Positions 47,195 through 59,210 of a DNA stretch of 64,000 bases are shown one piece after another (the first letter of the stretch is position 1; each line of letters opens with the position of its first letter). Source of the stretch: Sinotaia quadrata (lineage: Eukaryota > Mollusca > Gastropoda > Architaenioglossa > Viviparidae); NCBI GenBank assembly GCA_028829895.1, contig CM054177.1:47624164-47688163 (forward strand), given 5' to 3'. The notes under the pieces are model-generated. The model did not search any database, was not told where the DNA came from, and was given only the letters and a program-made list of their open reading frames with translations. Position numbers and translations under genes: made by a program.

Positions 47195-50100
47195 AAATCC
47201 AAGATGCGCTACCTAGAATTCTGAATTGAAGCACCAAGAACATTTGAAGACCATATAACTAATTTTAAAATTTTCTAATTCTGGAATAGGGCTTTTTCTC
47301 ATGAATAGTAGCTATTTTGATCACCAGTCATGATGTCAGTGCCGATGCCACTGGTGTTGTTGGTCATCAATTTGGTCTTCTCTGCACTGATTTTCATACC
47401 AAAAGCAGTATCTGTCCTGTCCATTTTAGCTACCTAATGAGCTAGCTCATTTCCTGCAAGGCCATCAATGTCATCAGCAAAGCATAAGTTCGTTGTTTTG
47501 CCTCCAATACTGACAGTTCCTCCATGGTCTTCCAGAGCATCTGTCATGATTATTTCAAGGAAGATGTTGAAGAGAGTAGGTGAAAGCAAGCAGCCTTGTC
47601 TGACTCCCACTGTTGTCCTGAACCAATCTCCTATTTGGCCATTGAAGCAGATTACACTGGTGGCCTTTCTATGATTTTGGCATCATGGAAGACCAAAGGG
47701 CTGCATGCCACACCCTGTCAAACACCTTAAAATCTACAAAGACATAGAGGTTTTGTTGGTACTGGAGGTACTTCTCATGTAGTAATCTCAAGTTAATGAT
47801 CTGCTCAGTTGTACTTTGCCCTGCTCTGAAGCCTGCCTGTTCTTCAGCTGTGATTTCCTCTGCCTGCGGCTTCAGTCTGTTTAATATGATCTTTAGCATG
47901 ACTTTGCTTGGGTGTGATATAAAACTGATCATACAATAGTTCTGACATTGCTGCAAATTGCCTTTTTTCGTTATTATTTGTGAGTCCGTGGTGTTAGCCA
48001 TTTCCTGTCTGGCAGGTCTTGTTGCAGATTGTTAGTAGGGCGCTTATCATGGCTTCTCCCCCTTCTTAGACTAGTTCTGCAGGGATGTTGTCTACTCTCG
48101 CTGCCTTCCCTTTTTTCAGTGATTTCACTAAAGTCTCTACTTCTGCTCGGAGGATGGGATAGTTGTCAGTGTTGGTCACTGGTGGGGTGTTGAGTATGTC
48201 TGGGTCATCTGTACTCTGGTTGATAGGTCTGTGAGCCGTATTCTGTCCATCTCTTAAGAATGTCTTGATCTTCTGTAAGACATTTCCCTCCACTATCATG
48301 AATAATGGAGGAACGTCAATGTTTTACTCGGGTTTATGCTTTTTTGCTCTTATTCTTCTTTAGGTTATTTTCTATATCTATCGAAGTCTTCATACATGTC
48401 TCCTTTGCCTTTTTCCTTCTTTTCTTGATAATCTGGTTGATTTCCCTGTATTGTTTTGTTCCTTACTTCTGACTTCTTTAGCTCTCGACGTTTGTCATAC
48501 AGATGAAAGATGTCAGATGTAACCCAAAGTTTCTTTGCTCATTGATGTTTGCCAAGGATCTCATTGGCTGATTGGGTCACTGCAGTGTTAAATATGCCGA
48601 TCAATGTGTCTGTATCTGTGTTCTCTGCACTATGAAGTAAAAGTGTAGCAAATTTTCCTCCTGTCTTTGCTTGGAAGGCTTCCGATACCTCTGGGTCTTT
48701 TAGCTTGTCACAGTTGAACTTGATTCTTGTGGGCCCTGTTTGTTGACTTTTTTCATACATTGTTGGAGGGTCATCATCACTAAGTCATATATACTTACAC
48801 TATATTTACATATTTTAAAAAATAAACACTAATTTCAAAAAATTAATAACTCCCATCAATTGCCAGAATTTTATTCTGTAAGTTGAGAAATTTATGCACA
48901 CCAATACCATACTCTTTTCTATAATATTTTTAGGATAGTTTGGAAAACAAAAATTATGTCAATGATAAACATACACATAACAATGAAGTTAATACAATAT
49001 TTTCCTGAAATTTCCTACCATTCGTATTAAAATACTTACACAACAGAAAGCAACCAAAATTGACCTGCATCAAACTGAATGAATTCTAAAACAAATGAAA
49101 GACTGATTTCAAATGTCCTTGTTCATTCTGGAGATATTTGTTTTAGCCTATCCCTACTTCCAAAATTATTAATTTCCAACAGTAAAAGCAAACTTGTAGT
49201 GTTAAAATTGTGCATACTTGTCAAATTTTTTCATAGTCAAACTTTTTAAAATTGTGGCAATATTACACTTGGTCCATTGAACAATATATTATAATTGGGT
49301 GTGCTAAGCACTATTTAAAAAAATATTCAATACTTTTATGCTCAGCTGTCAAATCTGCTACAATGTACAACTTTCTGTGCTTGTCAACTGATTCATTTGT
49401 ACATTGTATCCATTGTGTGATTTTAGTTTAATTGTAAATTTGCATATATTTTTAAACATGTATCAGGTGTGATTTTAATTTGGGTACCATCACTGTATCA
49501 TTCTGAAGAAAGTTCATGCTTGGATTTTGCAGATAATTTTTTTTCAATTACTTTTAAATGTCATTTAAATATTAATTGTATCATCAGAATCTTGGTTGTA
49601 ATTTTGTCCTCAGTATTTAGTACATTGCTAATCACTGTTCACAGTATAGGTCTTAAATTTTAAAAAAATTGGTCTGGAAAATCATTTTAAACTTGTGGCA
49701 TAAACCCTGTTTAAAGCCATTTTGCAAACCAAAACGTGTTTTAAAATGTTATTATTTTCAGGTTTGAAAATATGTCTAGCAAGATAAAAGCTTTGGAACA
49801 GATTGCTTTATTGTGTTATTGAAAAATGTTTGAACACTTGTAGTTTTAAAATTGTGATGAATTAAAACAAATATATTTGTCATTATACTGATTCACCTTT
49901 CTTCCAACTTACATTACACACTGCTACAGTCATAATAAATTTGTAAATGTTCACAACTTTATAAGAGTAGTTTTATGGACAGTATCATCAGAATTTCTAT
50001 TTGAGCTGCCATTCTTTCCAAATTTTGACAAACTGCTAAAGACTGACAGTAACTATGGTCATCTTAGTGTTGTTAGTCTTTCTACTATTTTGTATTTAAG

Positions 50101-50700
50101 ATTCAAACTTGTATATGATTGAAATACTAATTCACTTTTAAAAATAAAAAATAAAAAAATCTTGTGTTCTGCACATTTAAATATTCTTACAATAACTGCA
50201 AGCATATTAAATTCAAAATTATATGCACATAATACACATTACAGGCAAATATATGGCATAATAAAATTGACCAAAAATATTTGAACATCTCAATATTCAC
50301 TATTACTTTATTTATATAACCATTAAAAAAAATTTTCACTAAAATAAAATTATATGATCATATTATTTTCCACTTAACCATACAAGGTGGAAAGTTTCAT
50401 TAATCTTTTAGATTGTTTAAAAGTTATTTTATTTCCAACTCAAAGTTTGTATATATTGCTCAATCTAGCTGTACAAACAAGAATTCAGTGTGTTAAAGTA
50501 AATGCACAATATTCAATTGCTTATACTGTCTTAATTTGTTTGGAACAAAAACGTAATAGTTATTATTGTAACAAATTTTGTTTTTTTTCCTTCAAACTTT
50601 AGTTCACTACTGGTAACCCTTGAATATTATTATTATAATACTTACTCTTAAAGAGCCCTTGAAAATTTTTGTCTAGAATTGCCTATGAACGGTACAGGAA
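47195..50700. repeat. Unclassified repeat block, copy A (holds the LINE)
   Basis: Segments 47195-47320 and 49885-50700 resemble 56735-56875 and 57060-57720. Shared words include GAATTCAGTGTGT-AAAG, AATGCACAATATT, TTCTGCACATT and ATTCTGGAATA. In copy A the two parts are separated by the LINE fragment and about 1.1 kb. No protein is encoded in the shared parts. Confidence 0.6.
47320..48775 (-). pseudogene. Decayed LINE reverse transcriptase fragment
   Basis: A non-LTR retrotransposon fragment, internal to the original ORF at both ends. In order on the minus strand: a KDPEVSEAFQAK segment (about 48740-48540), LKKGKAARVDNIPAELV (about 48110-48066), then ISHPSKVMLKIILNRLKPQA, EEQAGFRAGQSTTEQI and FVDFKVFDRVWHAALW in 48001-47700. 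After a frame change come FNGQIGDWFRTTVGVRQGCL, LSPTLFNIFLEIIMTDALED and the catalytic FADDIDGLAG (FADD at 47470-47481). It ends near AEKTKLMTNNTSG. Several stops and frameshifts, and a lost residue in the DFKKAFDRV block, make it dead. The endonuclease domain and RT C-terminus are absent. This reverse transcriptase type is common in mollusc genomes. Confidence 0.92.
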
Positions 50701-50754
50701 TGCTAAACTATATTATAAAATTAATAAACTCACATTTTTCTGTGACAAGGACTA

Positions 50755-50966
50755 GATGTTTCTAACCTTATACTGTTTTTACAAAATATATACAGTAGTA
50801 GGTTAAACAATTAATTTCAGATGTTGAAAATGCCAAACGTTACACTGTTTTTACCAATTAGATAGTGGGTTTAACAATAAATTTCAGATATTCAAAATGC
50901 TATACTGTTTTTACTAATTAGATAGTAGATTTAACAATTAATTTCAGATTTGAAAATGCCAAACGT
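50755..50966. repeat. Tandem repeat, about 65-base unit, 3+ copies
   Basis: Units share TACTGTTTTTAC, GATAGT, TTTAACAATTAATTTCAGAT and GAAAATGCCAAACG. Confidence 0.8.
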
Positions 50967-53900
50967 TTGCATTTATACTACATCCTAATCAACATCTGAC
51001 AATGCTTTGGCTAAATTCTAAGTATAATTCAGTAGACTTGGCTATTGTGACAACGTAGAAAATCAACTGACCAGATCGATCTACCAGTGCAAGATTTAAG
51101 TATATGTACTGACTATGCTTTGTGCCATTCTAATATCAGAATTAAATCCATATAATATAATTACATGTTTCTTTTAGTTTTTTCCCCTCTGTGTTAGGAA
51201 TAATAGTTGAGTGTATGGGGTTTTGGTGGTGGTGGGGTTTTGTTTGGTTTTTTTTTTTTTTTTTTGTTACAGTTAGCTTTTTTGACTTTTTTTTTTTTTT
51301 TTACATAATTCCTTTTACTTTGTATGACATGCAAATAGATTATCAAGAAATGGTGTGTGATTCCCTTAACAGAAATGAATTGTCTGGTTGTTTTTTTAAA
51401 GCGTGCCTTCAATACCCAGATATTTCAAGTTAATGTACTGTTATATGTTTTTAGTTTGATAGAACTGTCTATAGTGTGATAGAAAATATTTTAAATATTG
51501 ATGATAAAAGTAGATTTAAACTTTAAGTCTTTCAAGCTCTAAGCACTTTACAATAATAATATAAAAATTGTCTTTCTACTGCAGTAAGTAAACTAAAGAA
51601 AATGTAAAAAATTATAATAAATTTACATGTAAAGTAACAATATTTAATAAAGAAAATGAATGTACAAAAAAGTATTAACTCTTATCGCCGGTTATCAACA
51701 CAGTAAGAAATCATCCTCTGTTTATATTACTGCCAAAGGTACATGGTTTTGCTTGCCTCTTTATTCAGGTTTATCTCTTAAAATTAACTATATTTTATTT
51801 TGTCATATTTCGCTTATTAAAATGTTTGATGACTATGTGAATAAGAGTGCTCTATCAGAGAACATGAGGACGAATTCATAGTCTTATTATAGGTGTCCTT
51901 AAGAACAAAACTTGTTCATAAAACTGGTACTTGCTTGTGTATGCTAATCTTTAGTTGCTCTCATGTACTAGTATTTTGTTCGTCTAATAATCTGCTATAT
52001 GCACATTTTAATCAATGGGTCATACCAGCAGGAATAAAAATGTTTTGTAATTAATTTACTCAGTTTGTGATGGTTTGGTCTGTGTAATTAGGCTTGCCTT
52101 TATTGTTTACATTTGATTTGCAATGTTCAAGGCTTGCCTTTATAATTTACATTTGGTTTGCAGGGCTCTAGACTCTTCCTTATTGTTTACATGCTTGTTT
52201 TATTTGATAACTGGGTTTTAGTCACTTGCATTTAGATTCTCTCCTTCAGAGTTGTGTGCCCTTGTCTATATTCTTTTGGTGATGTGACTGGAACCATAAA
52301 AAAGTCTTTCTTGAAAGATATAATGACTACAAGTCTCTGGTAGCAATCGTGACTCCAGGTAATTTGATTATCTGTCATTTGATATAGAACATATATATAT
52401 ATAAAATTTACTTTGAATGTTTAAATATCATTTAGTCCTTCTCGTTTTTTGTCTTGTTTTACTACATGTGTACATAATTCTTAATTGTATTTGGGATTTT
52501 ACTAAGCTGCATTGAGTCAATAATTTAGCATGGTAATGTTTGATTCATTTGTGGGAAAGTAATATATATATATATAAATAAATTTTGCACCTATAGTTAT
52601 CAGTTTAATGGTAATTGCAATTGATAAATGACCTAAAATTATAACAGATTTTAAATAACAATTAAATGTATGCATTCATAATTTAAAGTATGTTTAACCC
52701 ATTTACTTTTGGTTATATTAGGCCACTTGTCTGTCAGTTAGGTTGTTTGGTCGTTTTTTATTTTTAACAGGTTGATAATTTATTTTCTCACTAAAGAAGT
52801 GCTAGAGTGGTACTCAGGAGTATGTCTAACCAGATTTTATGTCAAGAATATTAATTTTTAAGCTACATTTTATAGAATCTATCAATAGTAAATAATAAAT
52901 ATTAATTTATTTTTTTATGTGTGAAATAGTAAAGTGTCATCTGTCATATCCCGTGGACAAATTTTGTTTTCCCTGACCACTATCATTAATTTATTTATCA
53001 ATTATCATAATAGTTCTTTTGCTTTGTTTATATACTATCCATTAATAGACTAGTAAACTAGTTTGAATGATTCTTAATACTGTTGCTTCATTCAGTTGTT
53101 CATTGCTAAACATGACAGTTTATGATTATTTCTTTGCTTAACCTGGCTAGCATTGTCTTCTAAATCAGTTACAAATTTAGTTACACAAATATTTCTGCAA
53201 AATATATTTTCCATTAATATTGATTTATAACTTTGAACCTGACAAATTGAATAAAATAAAGTTTAATGAACATTCTATTGAAATTAACCCATTAGTCTGT
53301 TATCCAATATGTGTTGAAGTTCAGTAATAAAGGTTTTGTATGTATGTATAAGTATTCTGCACATCTGGTGTGACAACAGGATATTAAAAAACTTTCTGAT
53401 TTTGCACTTTTTTCTAATACAGTGACAACTCTGATTGCCTGAATTTGAAATTACCAACTTAATATTTAGTCAGTTTTGTTTTATTTTCTTGCCAAACTTA
53501 AAGATACGCAATCAAGATGACACAAGGTGGTGATTCGTGTATTGGTGCTCTTTCCCATTGTGGCAGAATAAATTTTCCTATACCTATTTCTAGACTTAAT
53601 TGTTAATTTATTGTTATATAAATTGTCAAAGTGACCCGACCTAGGGCACACCTTATGATAGTATTTTTGTAAGTGTCGGGGTTGTAGTAAACAACAAGAG
53701 TCAAGAATGTGTTAGAAATTGCTGATGCAATCCAAACCAGATCCAACTGGATGAGTAGATTTTTATTATCCAATGGTTTAAGTTTTATGAGAATGAAACC
53801 AGCAAGTTGAGATCAAAAGTTTACCTGCTGTAGAGAATTCTATTATCTAATCACTTGAATTTGGTATGGCAAGAAGTCCGGTCATTAAAGGCAGCCCTTA

Positions 53901-56730
53901 GCTTAATGGCAAGTTAACTGACTGGTTGAGAGAGACTGGACTTGAAAACATTTTGTGCATCTTGCTATCAATATATTGTGTTGTACGTTGAAATATATTA
54001 TGTGAGTAGACTATTATTTCTACAAATTGTGAACTATGATGCATATATATGGTATGCTAAACACTTGGCATTGTTTCTAGTGAACTCACTCATAAAACTA
54101 TTACGCTCTATTTATTTTGCTGTATGCGTATATCGGGCTAATAAATACTGTTGCGTGCAACTGTAAGTTGAGATTTGAATATAAGAAAGAATGGAATCAA
54201 AAAGGAATAAACTGGAAACTTAGTGTTTGTTCCCTGGTTCACTGATTAATAGACTGCTACAACCATGGTAGACATGAGATGTGGCTGCTGCAGGAATACA
54301 CTGCACTCTGTTGATATATGGTGGCAAGGTATGCCATTTCTTGTACAAGGAGGTTACTGGAAATTGCTACAAAGTACAATTGTTTTGCTTGATGGAGTTG
54401 TTACAGTAGAGCTCCAGATTAACCTGGAGAGAATAGCAGCGAATCAGTGTTCTACAACATGAGGGAAACCCTTGGATTTGATGTGAACAATAACTTGTGA
54501 CTTTGTTACGAAAATGCACAAAAGACTATTGAGACAGTGCCTAAACCAAGTTACCTAGAAACTATTATTGCTTATCTCTAATAACTCCATTTCTGTTCTC
54601 TAATAAGAGATAGCTTGTGATTTGTATTGACACCATTGAGTTGTGTGTTAGGATATAAGACTGTTTAGGTATTAAAATTATTTTAACATGACTTCATGGA
54701 AATATTGATGTCAAATAATCTGTTTTATTGTATTTGTTATATGTATATTTGATTGATGATTTAATAAATTTATTGACCTTACATATTGATAACCTTATTT
54801 TTTAGAAGAAAGTGGGTGGAGGGGGGGGGGGGCTCACTGACTAGTTTAAAGACAGATTTGTTTTCTTTAGTAATAAATTTTTCACCTATTGTTTTTCTTT
54901 AATGTTGTGGAAGAGAGAAAACATTTACAGTGCCTGCAGATCCATCAAGTGAGAGAGACTGGTGTCTGCGGAAGAATTATTAATAACATAAATTAAGATT
55001 CTCATCACTTGTAATAGTTATGGACAATTAATTAATAATAATCATTAACTGAGTGGTGTTGGCGTCACACCCTTGCTACTGTACAGACTTGGTATTCTTG
55101 CATTTCAATATTATGATAGGCTTCATGTACATTTATAGTATACTTTTACAGGTCTGTGTATATAGCATTTCCTTTGAGCACATGGGAGTTTTAAGGAGCA
55201 AAGTTAACAAGAATGTGGGATTGTTTTGGGGGTTGTTGTTTTTTTTTTGTTTTTTTTTTTTGGGGGGGGGGGGGAAATTTTCCCATTTTTGCTAGGTTTA
55301 TGTTGCATTGTCAGTTCAAGGTACTTGTCCCCAAAAAAAAAGACGGTCAAGGTCATTTGCTCGAATTTTCATTCACACTTTCGTTTTTTTCCTTACATGA
55401 CCAGTTTTATGTTGCAATTGTTTGAGCAACTTTGCTCTGTCACACTATCTAACTAATAAATTATCTTTCTGTTTTTAGCACCGTCTTCAAAAGGTAACAT
55501 TTAAATTCTCTTGCTTTACTGTTTAGAAATGTATTCATAAATTTAATGTGCTCTCTCTCTCACACACACATGCACATTTACAATTGCCTATCACAGCTTC
55601 ATACCTTCGTATAAATTGTGTAATTCACAATTTCTGTTGTGATAGTAAACAGCGTTCATGGGAAATAAATAATTGTAGAAATAAATAAATTTTTACCAGT
55701 TAAAACTACCAGTCTGTCTTATCAATACTGAAAGAATTAACCAGTTAGCACTACAAATCTGTAAAAATAAAGGATTAACCAATTAAAAAAATATTTAAAG
55801 AATTGGCTAGTTATTACAACCAATCTGTTGATGAAATTAAAAAAAGATAAATAAAGACTATATTTGCATACATGAATTACTTTTTAATTTAAAATATAAT
55901 ACTTATAGTGTCAGTTTTGATGTGGTCAAATATATATTTTACATTCAAGAATTTTATTTTTTCTTACACAATGACAACAAAAAGGAATACACAAATTTAT
56001 AATTTCTCTTTACAATTAATTTTAAATTGACAATAAAATGAACCATTCTACTATATTATGAAAAAAAAATAATAATAAGACTTCAATAATAATATAATTT
56101 TGATTTAACAAAAGTTGTTAGTGTTGTGAAAATGAATATATTAATAAGATGCACTTACTAATACTAGTATTACTGTTATGAAATAATACACAAAAGCAAA
56201 TACACATTTTCCAAATAGATGCTGCCCTTTCATTTAGTTTAAAACTTTAATACATAAAAATTAAATGTTTTAGTAAAATTATGAAAAAGGTTTCCCGACT
56301 TTTAAATTATGAAGTTAGCATTGTGAATATTAACTTGCTATCAGTACAGTGAAATGTATCTCATATACTCGAGAGGGGAATGTGGGTGAATAAAGTGAGT
56401 GTTCAATACAGTGATGGGGGTGGAGGAGAGTAAGGAAATTCATCTCTCTAATTTAAAACCATCGTTGATTATATTCTTCAGGGTTTACAGCAATCTTGAA
56501 AAATGACAGCCATCTTAAAAAGCACTTGAATTTGCCTGTATTTGTAAACCATTGAAATATTCCAGAAGCCCTTGAATTTTATATTAATATCCTCAACCCC
56601 CATTTTACATTTTAATAAAAGGTCTATTTTAATTAAATGCTGTGAAAACATTTGCAACTCATCCGTTTTTGATACTTTGGATTTCATTTTGGTAGTTTCT
56701 GCTATTTTATTTCAGCTCCATATTTTTTTC
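50967..56730. other. Intergenic DNA
   Basis: AT-rich with homopolymer-rich spots: T/G runs at 51230-51300, a 13-base G run at 54820-54832 and a T-G-rich run at 55240-55274. A less AT-rich patch at 53480-54480 has only short open frames, none recognised; an unannotated non-coding transcript or old transposon is possible. Confidence 0.5.
52095..52195. repeat. Short tandem repeat, ~50-base unit
   Basis: Three units with GGCTTGCCTTTAT and GTTTACATTTGGTTTGCA. Confidence 0.7.
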
Positions 56731-56734
56731 ACAT

Positions 56735-57720
56735 TAACTTTCAGCAGTCTGTAGATTTAAAAAACCCAAGGTAAGATACCAGAAATTCCAGAGCCTTGGA
56801 AACTATTTAACTAACTTAAAATATTAAATTCCAATTCTGGAATAAGATTTCTTCTCCCAAAGCTATTTTGAATTTTGTTGTTTGATCGTTTCAGAAAGAT
56901 ATTTTGAACAAACCAATGCTTTGTCTATGTGAAGAAAGGAAAATAGTATCTGCTGATCAACTCCTAAGGAAATATTTGAATATTTCTGTATCGCATGACT
57001 GAAGATGTTTTATCATATTAATTCAACATTCTTTAAACTTAGTTCAAGCAGAAAATTACATTTGTCATAAGTTTGTAAATTTTTATCACTTTATGAAAGA
57101 TAAGTACTTTTACTGACAATAAATGACAATGGTTCTCTATTTGTGTTGCCATTCACAAAATTTGTTTTTCATTCAAGGCTTCGCACATTTTGACATTATT
57201 ATAGGCTGACAACAAATGATAGTTGTCTCTAATTCAAACTTATATAAAATTCTTTGCAAAAATTACATTCTGCACATTATACTCTTACAGTAACAAGAAT
57301 CCTATAAATTATAAATGTATATGGGCATATAAAATTACCAAAATACTTTTCACATTTCAGCATTTAGTTTATTTAAAAGTGGTTTCACCAAATAAGTTAT
57401 ATATTTATATCCACTAACCTTTAAAGGGTGAAAGTTTAATGAATATATTTTCATTTTTTATAAAGTTATTTAATTTCAAAATTGGTGTGTGTTGCTTATA
57501 CAAATAGAATTCAGTGTGTGAAAGGTTAATGCACAATATTGATATTAAATTTCTTATACCTAGTTTGCTTGCAACAAAAATATATCATATTACTATAACA
57601 AATTTAGATTTCTTTAACTTTACAGCACATACTGGTGCCCCTAAAATGTTAACAAACCCGTTGAATTGATTTTCAAAGATTGCCTCTGACTCTGTAGTTA
57701 CAAATCTCTCAAAACTACTA
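56735..57720. repeat. Unclassified repeat block, copy B
   Basis: Counterpart of copy A (47195-50700) without the LINE. Aligned by eye; identity is uneven, with many small indels, so the duplication is not recent. Confidence 0.6.
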
Positions 57721-58254
57721 AATATAGACTAGCAAAACCATCACTTGTCTTATTACCATTGGAATGCTAAAAACATCCCCCCAAAAGCACCAGTTGCCAT
57801 CTTTTGGGTGATTAATGCAAAATATAGATACTCAAAATATTAAGATAATCTGATTCACAGTCAAAACAAGTAGAAAAGTCTGCTGCAGCTTCTGAAAGGA
57901 AAGAAGTCAATGGCGAAAAATAACAAAACAGTATTAAAACAAGTTAAATTTAATGAAGGGAGATTATCTGTAAAAAAAATGAAGTAATGTCATCCAGGAT
58001 CATAAAAGAAAAATATAGCAAAAGGAAAAAAGTCCACAAATGTAAACAGTTCAGTGATACAAGTTTATCCTAAAGAAGGAAGCAGTTGAAAGATTGCAGA
58101 AATAAAATTAATATATAACATGTGGCTGTGTTGTCTACATTTAAAATATTTAAAGTGCAAGTTAAATGGGTAAAACCATCAGATTTAAGAATTGCTGGTT
58201 AAATAATTTAACTGTAGAAAACAGCATATATTCTCTTAAATGTCAATAACTCTA

Positions 58255-58790
58255 GTATAAAACTAGAACTTGTGACTGTGTTATACTTACATCTACGGTT
58301 AAATCATAGAACTTCCTGTTATACTGACATCTATAATCAAACCCTGCAAATCATAGAACTGTTATATTTACATCTAGAGTCAAATCTATATATATATATA
58401 TAGAACTATTATACTTACATCTAGAGTCAAATCACAGAACATCCTGTTATAGTCAAACCATGGAACTGACTGAGTTATACTGACATCTAAAGTCAAACCA
58501 TGGAATTGACTGTGTTATACTGACATCTATAGTCAAACCATGCAACTGACTGTTATACTGATAACTATAATCAAACCATGGATTGACTGTTATACCGACA
58601 TCTATAGTTGAACCATTCAACTGACTGTGTTATACTGACATCTACAGTCAAACTATAGATGTGACTGTGTTACATTGACATATATAGTCAAACCATGGAA
58701 GTAATGTGTTACACTGACATCTATAGCTATAGTCAAACCATGGAACTTACTGTATTACACTGACATCTATAGTCAAATCATAACTATTTG
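58255..58790. repeat. Minisatellite of about 45-base units, ~12 copies
   Basis: Units contain GTTATACTGACATCTATAGT, CAAACCATGGAACTGACTGT. It begins about 225 bases 3' of the stop codon of the unidentified minus-strand gene and may lie in its 3' UTR. Confidence 0.85.
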
Positions 58791-59015
58791 TGGTATCAAA
58801 CCCAGGACAGCTTATGATCTTATTGATAGTCAATTCTCTGACAGAAATAGGAACTGTTCCATAAACACAAAAGATCAATGAGTACAAGTTCAGCAAGTGA
58901 CCAGCTATTTTTTCCCAAAGTTTTTTCTTCTTATGCATTTGATGTTATTCAGCCAACACATCCACAAGTGGAAAAATGTTGAGATAAATGTTCATAAGAT
59001 GGAGAATTGTTTAAT

Positions 59016-59210
59016 TCAGGTGGAAGATGTCACTACCTCCTCTGACTGTTCAACAGCTCGTTTGTGTGATGGAGTGCGGGCCCGCCATAACTGAAGATTA
59101 GCCACTAGCGGTAATTGTAAATCAACAAATGTAACTGGACTGATTTTGAAATCATCAGGTTTACTCCCTGGGTAGCGGTACTTCATGGCCAACCCAACAC
59201 TCAAATTTTC
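59016..59210 (-). CDS. Unidentified gene, terminal coding exon
   Basis: Acceptor TTTTTCAAGCAG; 64 codons and TGA: ENLSVGLAMKYRYPGSKPDD, FKISPVTFVDLQLPLVANLQ, LWRARTPSHKRAVEQSEEVV, TSST. GC content is higher than the flanks, as expected of coding sequence. Confidence 0.75.
   Translation of the reverse strand, partial: ENLSVGLAMKYRYPGSKPDDFKISPVTFVDLQLPLVANLQLWRARTPSHKRAVEQSEEVVTSST

Noticed and set aside
47468..47674. Plus-strand frame of 68 codons
   Set aside because: Reverse shadow of the LINE reverse transcriptase catalytic region.
54265..54462. 65-codon plus-strand frame in a less AT-rich patch
   Set aside because: No splice partner or family resemblance; not enough to call a gene.
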